A stretch of DNA of 64,000 bases. Origin: Paragonimus westermani (lineage: Eukaryota > Platyhelminthes > Trematoda > Plagiorchiida > Troglotrematidae). Location of the stretch: positions 51,968 through 115,967 of the forward strand of contig QNGE01000136.1 in the NCBI GenBank assembly GCA_008508345.1. Reading direction: 5' to 3'. Each line of letters starts with the position of its first letter. Within the stretch, counting starts at the first letter, position 1. Positions 10,690 to 20,800 of the stretch are shown in pieces. Below the pieces are notes generated by a model. The model was given only the letters and a program-made list of their open reading frames with translations, did not search any database and had not been told where the DNA came from. The position numbers and the translations under genes were made by a program.

Positions 10690-12379
10690 GGTGTCTAGAG
10701 CGAATGGAGTATCCTCAGAAGAGTATGGTGTGCAAATGAGTGTTTCCTTTTCTTGTCGTGCTCAGACGCTTAAGTAGTGTGTTGGTTTCTCCAATAAAGC
10801 AACCTTTGTGTCAACCGCCTTCTGGGTTTACAACACAAGTGTACATGACAATGTACTACGAATGCACATCTCTTGTTTGTTAGCCTTCATAAATCAAGCA
10901 CTGGCCGAAATACCTACAGACAACGTGAAAATGCTAATCGAGTAGCATCATTGCATCTTTTACGATAAAAATGAAAATCCATCCATCATTTACTCTAATT
11001 CAGCTGACAAAACTATAGTTTGAAAGATCTTTTCCTAACCTATGAGCAAAAAACATCCGATTACTACAATACGACAACATTTCGACAGAAGCTTTAGTTA
11101 TAATTTGCTAACGGCTGGTAGTAAGTGAACCTCACTACATTGACTTACAGCAATGAGGTGAACCAAACATACAGCCAACAGATGAATCTAATACACCGTA
11201 GTGTGAGTCTAAATGAAGGAGACGAGAGAAATCAGGAAATTTTGCATGGACATTTTGCGCACGTACCTATGTACTAGGTAAAATTTACTCGAATGAAAAT
11301 GAACGTTTGTTTTAAAGAGAAATCTTACGGACCTAAATGAAAATGGTAGATAGTCTACTGTGATGAATGCACACAGCATATAGTCACATCGTTATGAACC
11401 GGAAATAAATGAGACATCCGGATAATTTACATAATCATAGGAGAGTAATTGGTATTCAATCACGTGTAGGTTGAAATAACTAGTGGTAGCACCAGCGAAT
11501 CGGCGTTCGTTGGACAGTGAGGACAGCCCATCCTGATATTAGTCAGGATTAAAAGACAAATTTCACAATGGAGACTGACAAAATCTAGCGCACACAGCAG
11601 TCTCTAATCTACCATATTATTGCAAGTAGTTTGATGAACGTTATAAAGCAATATTGAAGACTGATACAAAAAATTGTTTGTTTTGAAAATGTGAAATGAA
11701 CAGAATAAATAATTTCCCACTAAGAGAAGTAAAATTCGTTTTGAAACAACGAAAAATATGAGGGTTTTTAGGCATACTGAGTGACGAGATTAAAATTAGT
11801 AATTGTGGAACACCGTGTGAAGTATAGAGTTAACACCGGGAGATCCAAACAGCGCTAGCAAATAATGTTCACCTCGTGGATTGAACGAATAAGTGCAACC
11901 GAAAAAGTACATCCGAATATCCTTACTTATGGCGTCTAAAGCAGATAGAATAATTTGAGTTAAAAAGTTACCTCGAATATTGACAAACAAATGTTACAAA
12001 CTTAAGGATTATGATACCCAACATGTTTGCGAGAAAAACAGCATCAAGTACTTCGAAAATGATTGGACAGGTTCGGCATATCTTTGCTTGCTACAGGAGA
12101 GATACTATGTAAATAGGTAATGTTTCTTTGAAGAAATGTCCTAAAATGTCGAGCATGCACCTCAACTGAAACATGAATACTTTCATCTCAGGTGTAAGAC
12201 AAATCGTATTTGACCATGGTACCACTGTGAACAGAGTAGCGTGAATATTCGAGATAAGTTTGTTCTTGATAGTTATAACGAAGCTCACTGTGAGGCCAAG
12301 TGACGACGTAAAACATGTGAGTCTGACTCTCAAAGAGGACTTAATTTTTCAAAGATTGCTTGCTGAACTCAACGATTTG
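10690..12379. other. No recognisable gene
   Basis: AT-rich sequence upstream of the candidate IQ first exon. No TATA-like or other promoter signal stands out, and there is no motif-bearing frame. Confidence 0.4.
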
Positions 12380-12481
12380 GGTCAAAGGTCTCTTCGTTTG
12401 AAAGTGGTCGTGATTTTGAGAAAGCAAACACTCCTATATTTTGGTATTGATATGTTCGCCGAGCTTGGCATTTAGGTTGCA

Positions 12482-12516
12482 AACGTTTCATCACCAAGCG
12501 AGGTGACATCATCAGT
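12482..12516 (-). ncRNA. Hammerhead-ribozyme-like motif of the Penelope-like element
   Basis: The minus strand reads CTGATGA (12515-12509), then a 6-bp stem-loop (GTCACC pairing with GGTGAT), then GAAAC (12489-12485) followed at once by GTTT. The order CUGANGA, stem II, GAAA matches the hammerhead catalytic core, and Penelope-like elements are known to carry minimal hammerheads with a very short stem III in their terminal repeats. The first stem II pair is a G-U wobble, one U is left unpaired, the cleavage triplet would be GUU, and I see no convincing stem I. A decayed or weak ribozyme is likely. Confidence 0.45.
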
Positions 12517-12773
12517 TCATACATCAAGTCGATGTATGCACTAGTCTGCCATTGGTCGAAACCATGACAGACGGAGGTTCAAGGTCAACAGCTTTTGCAC
12601 ACATAGGACCGGCTTGCTACGCAGGTTTAGCAGCGCTTCGAGTGGCTTAAGAATTACAGGCTTGTGATGACGTATCAATACGCGGAAAGCGTTTGTCGGT
12701 TCGACCACATGACCGGTCTCTAGCAGGTGTCTGGCGATCGAAGAAGCCGGCTTGCGTTGTTTGGTAGGGTCGC
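12514..12773. repeat. Left arm of a 260-bp perfect inverted repeat
   Basis: Reverse complement of 13929-14188 over 260 bases with no mismatch or gap that I can find. On the minus strand it encodes the end of the GIY-YIG region (SSIARHLLETGHVVE) through its stop codon and a little 3' sequence. Confidence 0.93.
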
Positions 12774-12945
12774 GTCGTGTCACACCACACATCAATTCTT
12801 CGATATGCTCGGGCACGTGTTCCTTCATTCTAAGGCGCAGGGATCGATCAGTTCTGCCAGTGTAAACGTCCCCGCAGCTGCATGTGAACTGGTAGATACA
12901 GTGTGAATTGGACAGCTCTGACGTCCGCGTCTTAATGTGAGGAAG
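12541..12945 (-). pseudogene. GIY-YIG endonuclease region of the Penelope-like element
   Basis: The minus-strand frame has the GIY-YIG pattern typical of Penelope-like elements: CIYQFTCSCGDVYTGRTDRS, then LRLRMKEHVPEH, then SSIARHLLETGHV. In place of GIY and YIG it has CIY and YTG, with the paired cysteines common in this group. The domain nicks DNA to prime reverse transcription. It reads through to a stop just inside the inverted arm. The upstream RT and linker frame runs out at about 12932 with a frame change at the junction, so the fusion is broken here. Confidence 0.85.
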
Positions 12946-13360
12946 GGTGAGTGACTTGGTGCAACTGAGTAAGCGCCCTTTGGATGGCCTGCAGCAGTCG
13001 TCGCGTTAGAAACGACATATTACTATCTCCTTTGTACGGTAACTGCAAGTATACCGGTTTCTTCGGGGCAGACGTTTCCTGTGGGTTTATTAATTTCGGC
13101 TTACTGTGAAAGGCAATGAAACCCAGTGTATAACCATTGGAGACCAAGGTGTCACGAACAAATTTCAGCTCGGTATCTAGTGTATCACCGGTACATATAG
13201 TTTGCGCTCTGTGAAATACACGACGAACCAACGAGCGTTTGTTTTGTATGGGTGAGAAACTGTTGAAATTCAAGTATTTTCCTCCCCAGGTAGACTTGCG
13301 ATGTACTGATCGACACACTGTACAGTCATTCCAGAAAGGCGAGCGTGTCTTCCTTTTCAA
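12932..13360 (-). pseudogene. Penelope-like RT thumb and linker
   Basis: About 140 codons that follow the RT catalytic palm. Conserved Penelope-like blocks are visible: SVHRKSTWGGKYLNFNSFSP, then KRSLVRRVFHRAQTICT, and LPYKGD further on. The frame is offset from the palm frame, so an indel lies at about 13340. It ends in a stop at 12932 just before the GIY-YIG frame takes over. Non-functional as it stands. Confidence 0.85.
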
Positions 13361-13900
13361 AGTCGGATGATAACGTTAGATTTCGGTGTGAAGAGTTTAA
13401 TAAATGTAATGGTTTTCCTATGGTCTCTTTGACTTTTGCGAATACTATTAAGTCGTCGACATATCGTCGATAAAGCGGGATGTCATGCAATGTAGTTGCG
13501 ATGAGGAGCTCAATCATGAAAAATTCAGCCAAATCGGTCCTAAAGGGCTACGCATCGCAACTCCGTCTATTTGTTTAAACCTCATGTTTTGAAAGTAAAA
13601 TTTGATATTTTCAGTACACAATAACAGCAAAGGCTTCAAGATATTGGGTGGGACATGCAGCTTTATGTTATGAGCCAGTGCAAAGTCACAGATAATGTTG
13701 ACCGTCTCACTTAATGGTACATATGTGAAAAGCAAGTTTATATCAAGAGAGCACATAACTTTTCCTTTCAAGTCGACTTTATCTAGAATTCCAAACATCT
13801 CGAACGTATCTTTCAGGCAAAATTGGGAAGTGAGTGCGCGAACTGGCTGTAAAATATCCACTAACCACTTGGGCAGTTTGTGGTAAAGCGAACCCGCCAC
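13326..13900 (-). pseudogene. Penelope-like reverse transcriptase palm, frame-shifted
   Basis: Two overlapping frames together cover the RT palm. The first (13900-13514) has motif A (MCSLDINLLFTYVPL) and motif B (GVAMRSPLGPI, where the usual Gly after Met is Arg). The second (13532-13326) has the catalytic motif C (YRRYVDDL), intact. A frame change at about 13530 separates B from C. The fingers that should precede motif A are absent, replaced by the inverted right arm. The enzyme would copy element RNA into DNA at a nick, but this copy cannot. Confidence 0.9.
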
Positions 13901-13928
13901 CGCAAGGAATGGCTATAAAGGCGTAAAG

Positions 13929-14188
13929 GCGACCCTACCAAACAACGCAAGCCGGCTTCTTCGATCGCCAGACACCTGCTAGAGACCGGTCATGTGGTCG
14001 AACCGACAAACGCTTTCCGCGTATTGATACGTCATCACAAGCCTGTAATTCTTAAGCCACTCGAAGCGCTGCTAAACCTGCGTAGCAAGCCGGTCCTATG
14101 TGTGCAAAAGCTGTTGACCTTGAACCTCCGTCTGTCATGGTTTCGACCAATGGCAGACTAGTGCATACATCGACTTGATGTATGAACT
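13929..14188. repeat. Right arm of a 260-bp perfect inverted repeat
   Basis: Inverted copy of 12514-12773. On the plus strand it encodes the same GIY-YIG tail (SSIARHLLETGHVVE). It abuts the truncated RT frame after about 28 bases of unrelated sequence. It ends at TATGAACT, just short of the hammerhead-like motif, which is present only on the left side. Confidence 0.93.
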
Positions 14189-15266
14189 TAATTCGCCTAA
14201 ATATATTTTTTAGTTTCACCGCTGGTATGTGTTAGCAACTGACGAGAACATACGAAATGGTATTACCATCATGCAAAACCGGTCTTCTGATTTCACTGTT
14301 CAAATTCTATGTTGTTCGGACCCTGCACTCTGTTTCTTTGAGTGACCGATAGACAACTCAGCATGCACCATGGCTCCAAAAGGCAACAACAGCCAATTGA
14401 TATCAGCCTGCAGAGGAAGGAGGTGCAACTGCTACGGAACTTAGCTCAGATAAGTCGCTACAATCCAATGAATACTACAGTGTGATATAACAGGGAAACG
14501 TCCGGAGGATAATTCTGACATCTCCTCACAGATCGTTGTTTCGTTATTTCGGCGCACCTGGCGTTGGTCGAAGCACTTATTCCATACTTTACTGATGATC
14601 ATTGGGATGGCCTATTCATTACAGTTTGTATACGACAAACAAAACTATGAACTTAGAATAATTTATTGGGAAAGCCTAGAAGTAATTCATAGTGAGTCTG
14701 AAATTGCTCTCATATAAAACCCCGATATATATATATAAACCCCGACTGTTCATATATATATATATATATATAAACCTCGACTGTTTAGAATAGGACTGTT
14801 CTTTGTACAGTTTCAACCACGTATTAGATAACAGATAAGGTTGCTGTTTTTTCCTCTGTTGCAAACTCTACGCTTGAGGTGTCCCACCTTACACATAACC
14901 ACTAGTTTATCTACTTACCGCCTAACTGTTAAGCTCGCTTAACTTGTGAGTAGTTTAATCTTGCTATTCTTTATAGACTGACTATATTGTGCGTAATATG
15001 TCTGCCGTTTGTCTGCAAATCTGAAAACCTGAACGGATGCTATGGAATCGTCAAGAAAACCGTGAACCAGCGGTTCTTTTAAGTTTCAAATCTGACGTAT
15101 CCATGACTACCTTGGGTATCCTTTCGTAAATATATATGGGTTAGATTTATTTCTACTCTCGAGTAGCTTAGTTATTTGGATGGGAGCTTATTTGTTGTAT
15201 GCTCCATCCTGTTGTGATTGCTACAGCAACACGTTCATTATTGACTTGTATTCTTTTTGTGTTCAG
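14189..15266. other. No gene seen; contains an AT-rich minisatellite
   Basis: No supported frame. A short AT-rich repeat lies at 14720-14785. The remainder is unremarkable. Confidence 0.45.
14720..14785. repeat. AT-rich two-unit minisatellite
   Basis: Two units, each a run of AT dinucleotides followed by AAACCCCGACTGTT or AAACCTCGACTGTT. The AT run differs in length between the units. Confidence 0.8.
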
Positions 15267-15380
15267 GTTACTTATAGGAAACGACAGTGGAGGCGTCTGT
15301 TTAGAAGTGCGATTTTTTTGGAACAGAAGGAAATGCCCAATTTCTTAGCTTTGCTTAGATTCAAACTCACGACACGCTGA
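15267..15380 (+). CDS. Candidate terminal exon, basic tail, unknown protein
   Basis: A strong acceptor (TTCTTTTTGTGTTCAG) is followed by 37 open codons and TGA. The translation is basic and Leu/Phe-rich (VTYRKRQWRRLFRSAIF, later LALLRFKLTTR). No partner exon could be assigned and no family is recognised. The acceptor is among the best in the window, which is the main reason to list it. Confidence 0.3.
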   Translation, partial: VTYRKRQWRRLFRSAIFLEQKEMPNFLALLRFKLTTR

Positions 15381-15514
15381 AATGCGACAAGTGCTGTGTT
15401 TCATATGCGTACCCTCTTGAGTGATCCAGGAGACTGACTGTTCAGTCAGAATTATTCGGTCTAGTCAAGCTGGAATTCATCAACTCCACCGACAAACATT
15501 GAAACTTTATTACT

Positions 15515-15605
15515 GATACGTAGCTTAGCAGATTTGATAATACAGGAGAGACCGCATTGTGAAATCTCTGGACTACGGCCGGATTCGAATCATCTTGAGG
15601 CGATG
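15515..15605 (+). repeat. Degenerate tRNA-like repeat head
   Basis: TAGCTTAGCAG at 15521 resembles an RNA polymerase III A box, and GGCCGGATTCGAATC at 15577-15591 resembles a B box, with tRNA-like spacing. It resembles the heads of the repeats at 17.6 and 33.5 kb but is more decayed. It is not a functional tRNA gene, since no matching acceptor stem is visible. Confidence 0.45.
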
Positions 15606-15656
15606 TGCACAAGTTGCTTAAAGAATTAAATGATACGCTTTATTGCCTACATATAA

Positions 15657-15860
15657 GAGGAACACTCCTGTCCCATACCACGACTTCCAGTCCGTTACAC
15701 AACTAGTGTATGTTTCTACATTAACGCTGCGGAAATGTCTTCCGTGCATGTTGTTTGTCTTTGAATGGTTGAAGCCCTTTAGTTTTAACGTCACGCAAGT
15801 TTTATTCGTATCTCTACAGCGTACGGCGGCTCTTTGTCGGTCATTTTTAAACAACAACAG
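15657..15860 (+). CDS. Candidate internal exon, unknown protein
   Basis: A frame open for about 70 codons from an AG at 15656 to a donor at 15861 (CAACAG then GTATCT). It contains hydrophobic patches (LPCMLFVFEWLKPFSFNV). The acceptor is weak. Its end phase does not fit the next candidate at 15927, which counts against joining them. An alternative short exon would start after the pyrimidine-rich TATCTCTACAG. Unknown function. Confidence 0.2.
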
Positions 15861-15926
15861 GTATCTGTGACAGTCGAAATTCTTTATTCCAATGCCTTTT
15901 AAACAATCGTTTACAACAACTGACAG

Positions 15927-16033
15927 ATAGTGGCGAACTTATGGTTATCACAGGTGATATGTGCTACACCGAAGCTGAATTAGTGAGGATGTTTGACCAA
16001 GAAAAGCAACATAGCAACAATTCGTACGTTTGA
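15927..16033 (+). CDS. Candidate exon, acidic, unknown protein
   Basis: An acceptor-like ACTGACAG is followed by two bases and 34 open codons (GELMVITGDMCYTEAELVR) ending in TGA at 16031-16033. A strong donor (TTA then GTGAGG) occurs inside and could end the exon earlier. No partner in the right phase was found. Low confidence. Confidence 0.2.
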
Positions 16034-16170
16034 ATGTTTGTGATTAGATTCACTTGGGAATCATAAGGGCGGCATATATGGCTGAGAAGACCACAAAACT
16101 GTGGAGAAGGTTAGGGATGAGGCAAACAGTTTGGGTAAGTTTCGTTGGATAAATCACCCGTATGCACAGG

Positions 16171-16201
16171 TGGGATGAATAGCTTCGTGGGATGAATAGC
16201 A
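16171..16201. repeat. 14-bp direct repeat
   Basis: GTGGGATGAATAGC occurs twice, separated by three bases (16171-16184 and 16188-16201). Confidence 0.85.
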
Positions 16202-16302
16202 CCAGTATGAGAACAACTGTTTACAGCCAAGTATGTCTGCTTTCAAAAGAAGTACTTATGTTATGGACAAATGTCAGGTCACAATACTGAAAGTGTTCTC
16301 AG

Positions 16303-16517
16303 GCACATTTACGGATTGCAGTTGGAGTTTTCTGAAAGCCAATACTGGAAACCCACAAGCACCCGAAATGACGCACATGAAGTGGCAACTTCCAAAGTCG
16401 CTGGATAGTTTATCATGCAAACGCAACAGCAAATACAGAAAGCCACTTGAACCAGATAAAAGATTCGTGAACGTGTGTGCTCAGCCTCAAGTATTTCGGT
16501 CAACAATCATAAATTAG
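16303..16517 (+). CDS. Candidate exon, unknown protein
   Basis: AAGTGTTCTCAG precedes an open frame of 70 codons ending in TAA. The translation is hydrophilic, with KANTGNPQAPEMTHMKWQL and a Lys/Arg-rich stretch after it. A GTGAAC donor inside could end it earlier. No family recognised; the frame could be chance. Confidence 0.2.
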
Positions 16518-17520
16518 ATAATCCCCAAAGTTTACAGAGGGATGAAGACTCCGGAAGTTGGGTTAGAAAATCTGAAAAAGACACCATCTTATCTTGAGAT
16601 GCAAAATCGTTTGCATCTAAAAACGGAACATGTTATTCTCACAGTCACTGTCTGCTTTACACCATAACAATCGTCAATTTGTAAAAGATGTGTGCTTCCT
16701 CAGTTCACTTTTAAACATTGTAGCAGCTCTGGTGAAATTCACATATTCTTTCTAAGACAGGCGAGTTTAATACGATGATACTACACTAATCTTAAAGCAG
16801 TCTAATTAGTTTGATGACTAAATTGTGAAGGAGACATTATGTTTAGTATCCTGACATCACTGGACAAATCACTGTATATGGTCTGAATTCACATTATGAA
16901 GGAGTAAGGTGTACCGGAAAATGGAGATAGAAAATCCAAATGGAAAATTCGATCTCTGGAACCGCCATATTGGCTTACATTTTAATGACGCAATTTTGTT
17001 CGGTGTCATAAACGAAACGACCTACTCACAAATATGCCCACAGAAAAGTCTGATGCCACCAAAGCTCCAGATGTGAGTTAAAAATTTCAGGTACGGACTA
17101 TAGACCTACGCTCTTAGTCTAAAATTGTCTGTGGGAAAAAAGTACTGCATTTTAAAAAAGCTAAGGGGTTTGCCAGCTGATGGATTCATTAGATTATATA
17201 ACTGTAAATGTTGTCGACAACTGTCAAAGCTGCCGAATAAAAATGTCCCCAGGGATGATCCCGTACTGATTGTTTTTCTGACTGTTTTCCCATTCAAATT
17301 ACTATTGTGGTTCTATGAGATGAGAAACCAAAGCAGCTTGGTCATAGGAGTAAAACGAGTGTTTTAATTGAACTTAGCGGAACCGGGGTAACGTAAGCTT
17401 GGACACAACTCTCATTCATTACCTCAGGTTAGCAATCAAATTCAGTTCCCTACTATCTGTTCACAGGTTATAAGTATTTTGAGATTTGTGCATTCTTCGA
17501 ACTATTGATGATTTGGTTTA
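16518..17520. other. No recognisable gene or element
   Basis: Open frames of about 80 codons near 17.1-17.4 kb carry no motif. Probably non-coding. Confidence 0.4.
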
Positions 17521-17636
17521 TTTGGTTTATTTTCAAGTTGAACATCATTCACATTTGATCGCAGCCTTCGCACTCAGACAGACTTTCCAGCTAGCCTCTT
17601 TCGAAAAGAAGCACTAGACCTGAGTTTCGATCTTAT
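17521..17636 (-). repeat. tRNA-derived repeat, minus copy without its head
   Basis: The reverse complement matches the body and tail of the plus copy that follows, and its tail matches 29518-29589. It contains GGTTTATTTTCAAGTTGAAC and a GATCGCAGCC block. The head is missing; the copy runs straight into the head of the next element. Confidence 0.7.
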
Positions 17637-17639
17637 TAG

Positions 17640-17815
17640 AGCCCGTCAGTAGCGCGCAGTGGTTAACACGGTTACCTCATGATTGGAATGGCCGGAGTTA
17701 AAATCTTGGTCGTAGCAAGGATATGCACTATTGACGAGCTCCAATGAGAGCGAAACTCGAGTCTAGTGCTTCTTTTCGAAAGAGGCTGGCTGGAAAGTCT
17801 ATCTATCTATCTATT
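17640..17815 (+). repeat. tRNA-derived SINE-like repeat with TCTA tail
   Basis: The head has an A-box-like TAGCGCGCAGTGGTTAA (17650-17666) and a B-box-like GGAGTTAAAATC about 25 bases on, then GATATGCACTATTGACGAGC. The body contains CTAGTGCTTCTTTTCGAAAG, and it ends in about four TCTA units. With the minus copy on its left it forms an inverted repeat of about 60 bp (17575-17636 against 17742-17805) with only a few mismatches. No protein is encoded; such elements borrow another element's reverse transcriptase. Confidence 0.75.
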
Positions 17816-20800
17816 TGATTAATCACTCAGCATTCATTTTAGAATAAAGGTTGCTTCCTTATGTGTGTTATCCATCGAGCTCTGGGTTCGTTTTTATGAC
17901 ATCATTCTTAACATTAGTTCATTATACTTATGTGCATCGATTTAACTGACGCACGAGCACCACGAAACTAACACGGACGAAAGTCACTCACAGTCACATT
18001 GAAGGGGAAGATTATTTTGCACCATTCACTATCTAAGTTATATTCATGTCCTTCATTTTAAGATATCCGTCAGGCATAAACAATTTCTGGCAAGGTTGGG
18101 AAAATCAGAGGATCACTCAAAAAATTAATTTCCGTCCGCCACGCGTGTCGTTCGCGAAATAGTTCTCTTTATTCATCAAAAGTGACCAGAAAGGAGTTAA
18201 CAATTCTTTTAAGAAGACACTGTGGCATCATGGTATACCAGCTTGTCAAAACGCGTTCAGTGTGTATACTTTCTCTCGGTTATGAACGATCTTCGTTATG
18301 GTTTGCTCTTCTCTAAATTGTCGAGCAGGCGCTTCGGTACGTGTGTACATTTAATTCAATCTTCTTGGCTATGGCTTCAAATCTTCTTGACAGGTAGCAA
18401 GTCAGCTGGCTAGTAACATCATATTTCAGTGTCGTATAGAGGGGGAACAGTTAGAAGAAAAAAAATTACGATGCTCATAGCTCAGATGAACACAAGTTTC
18501 AGGCAAACACAAAACGGAACATTCGGTAAGCATTCGAGTTTACCTGAGTGCCCGATTTCAAAAGGTTTTACACACAAAAACCAGTGATTTAAGCCAAGTA
18601 ACTTGGAGTTATTTGAATTAGGATATACAATTTGATTATTTCAAATAGATGTTATTCTCCGACAACACGGACTTCCGTTGTGAATTTTGTTTTTTTTGTT
18701 TCGAGAAAGTATGTTTTGAAATAACACACCAGTAAACATCCGTAACCAGTCACGTATCTTCCATTAAGAATGGATTTCGTTTATCCCGTTACTCAACACA
18801 TAATTGTTCAGAATTGCGTTTTCTTCTAGTTCATGCCGTTAATGCACTTTGTGTATTGAGGTTAACTGCTCCATGGTCTACCTGCGAAACCCTATCAGTG
18901 GTGAATGCTCTGCACAGTATCGTATGTCTCACCGGTTCTTTGTTTGCTTTTATACGGTAAATATCAAAAAAATTATGAACAGCCAATGTAATGTTGTGAG
19001 AAAATGACATACAGGAGGATTCTTTGTCTTCCATGAACGAATCAACTGAGAAGAATAGTCTGCTGTATTCGCGTACTGCGTTCATTACACTAGTGAGTAC
19101 CATCTGCATGAGTTCCGTTCAATCAGCCTGTTTACTGTCGTCTAGTCGTTTGACCTCATTAACATTTGTACAGCAAACATATGCTAGTCGGTGCTGACAC
19201 TTTACCATCAGGCTGACCGAATTCAGTTTTTGTCAGATATCGTCTAATTGATTCGAAATTACTTTAAGTTAACTGGAAGATGTTTAACAACTAAGGTTCG
19301 AAGTTAAACATTAATCTAACTTGTGCTTGGGTAGACGCGCTGTGAAATTTCTATGTAATATTGAGCAGTTGTGCTCTACAGACTAGTTTGGGTTAGAACT
19401 AAGGAGTTAGGCTTCCAAGCCGACAAACCTTACGCCAGTTGGCTATAGCAGGTGGTTCAAGGAACCAGCTGGGCTTTCCTCTGAATGTACCGAAATATCA
19501 GCATCTATACAAGATAAGTGTAGAAGCAACTGGTACTTAAACATTGTCAGTATGATTCTCAAAGGGAACAGGAGGATCAGTACTTCACACAATTAATTCA
19601 TGAGCACAGCGCACATTTGTGGCGAACTAGTTGAGGTATCGAATATCACTAATTAAAGGAATCCTTGTGAAGAGGAAAGAGGAGGTGTAAATCCTTGTTT
19701 TCTGTGAGGTCGTTTGACCTTACTTAATTTGTTGTGTGCAGTCATGAGCGCTGGACGTAGAGTTGCTGGAAAGTGTACGGAAGTTGGCAGCCAACTGGGT
19801 TTATGGGCTTCGCGTTCTACCAGACAGGAATAGACTGAGGAGGAATGGTCTGTTTCATATATGAAACGCATGAGACTCCAAATTGACTTGCGTGTGAGAT
19901 GCGACACGGCATAATGGGAAGAAAGGTATCCGAAGAGAATTACATAGGGGTTAAGAAGTTTGCCGACAGAGAGCTGAAAATACGTTCTCCTCTGAAGAAG
20001 TGATGAATCCGTGATAAAGGTTGCTAACGGATTTGGTAGGTTCACCAACACTAGATCGTTTAGAAAATTCAGGTCAGTACCAACAGACCAGTGTTTCAGA
20101 TTTAGCGTGGACAAACCGAATAGCAGGTGACGTTCCCGTTTGCATAAGCCTTCCATCTGTCCACTCGGAAATGCTTCTTTCGGTTAAAATTGAACTGTCC
20201 TTTTAATTTTGGTCTTTCTTTTTACCGTTGTCGACCTTTAAGATTTCTCTAAAATGCGTAACCTGTTAATTTTCTTTGCACTGAGGCATGTAATGAATAA
20301 AGTGTTTTTTGATGAATGGCTGTCGCGTTGTTGTTTAATGTGTTTGCTTATATGAACCGATCTGATTTAGTACGTCACTGAAACCTTACGGAGATGGTAC
20401 GTTACATGAACTGATATGAGTATGGTAAAATAAAACGAGTGTAACAAGTTGTGGACAATAGACCAGCTGTAGTATTCTGGTCTTCTCCAGAAGATCATTT
20501 GTAAAACACAGCTAAATACTATCTCTCTCAACTTTTTGTCTGTAGCGAGACATGAAACGAATTCACATCTTAGTTTCTTTCTTTATTGAACTTGGGTACA
20601 CAAACTGTAAAATGAAGATTTTTGACTCATCACACATACCCATTTGAGAGGGGAACGACTGGAATGATGATCTGGTTTCAACATGATGTTAAACGTAGGA
20701 GCCCGTGATCAGCTTTCATATGAAAATTCAGATCTACCTCGAATCAAAATGCGGCTTCGTCACTCCGTAAAACATAGGCTAATAGACGTGAAACATTTTT

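Larger units (their letters stand above)
12380..14188 (-). mobile_element. Penelope-like retroelement with GIY-YIG domain, degenerate
   Basis: Read on the minus strand the element shows, in order, reverse transcriptase palm (13900-13326), thumb or linker (13360-12932) and a GIY-YIG endonuclease region (about 12945-12541). This is the domain order of Penelope-like elements. The RT fingers are missing. In their place, at 13929-14188, sits an inverted copy of the element's own 3' end. Frames change at about 13530, 13345 and 12935, so no intact protein can be made. The left limit is uncertain: sequence to about 12480, including a hammerhead-like motif, looks like element 3' UTR, and 12380 is a rough bound. 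The perfect identity of the inverted arms suggests they arose at insertion and that insertion was recent. Confidence 0.88.

Noticed and set aside
12260..12475. 71-codon plus-strand frame next to the Penelope-like element
   Set aside because: Lies antisense to what looks like the element's 3' untranslated region and has no motif.
17640..17715. Possible functional tRNA gene
   Set aside because: A- and B-box-like sequences are present but no acceptor stem pairs, and the B box has substitutions. It fits a SINE head.
19653..20156. 167-codon open frame on the minus strand
   Set aside because: No motif or paired splice sites. A frame this long is expected about once by chance in 64 kb of this composition.
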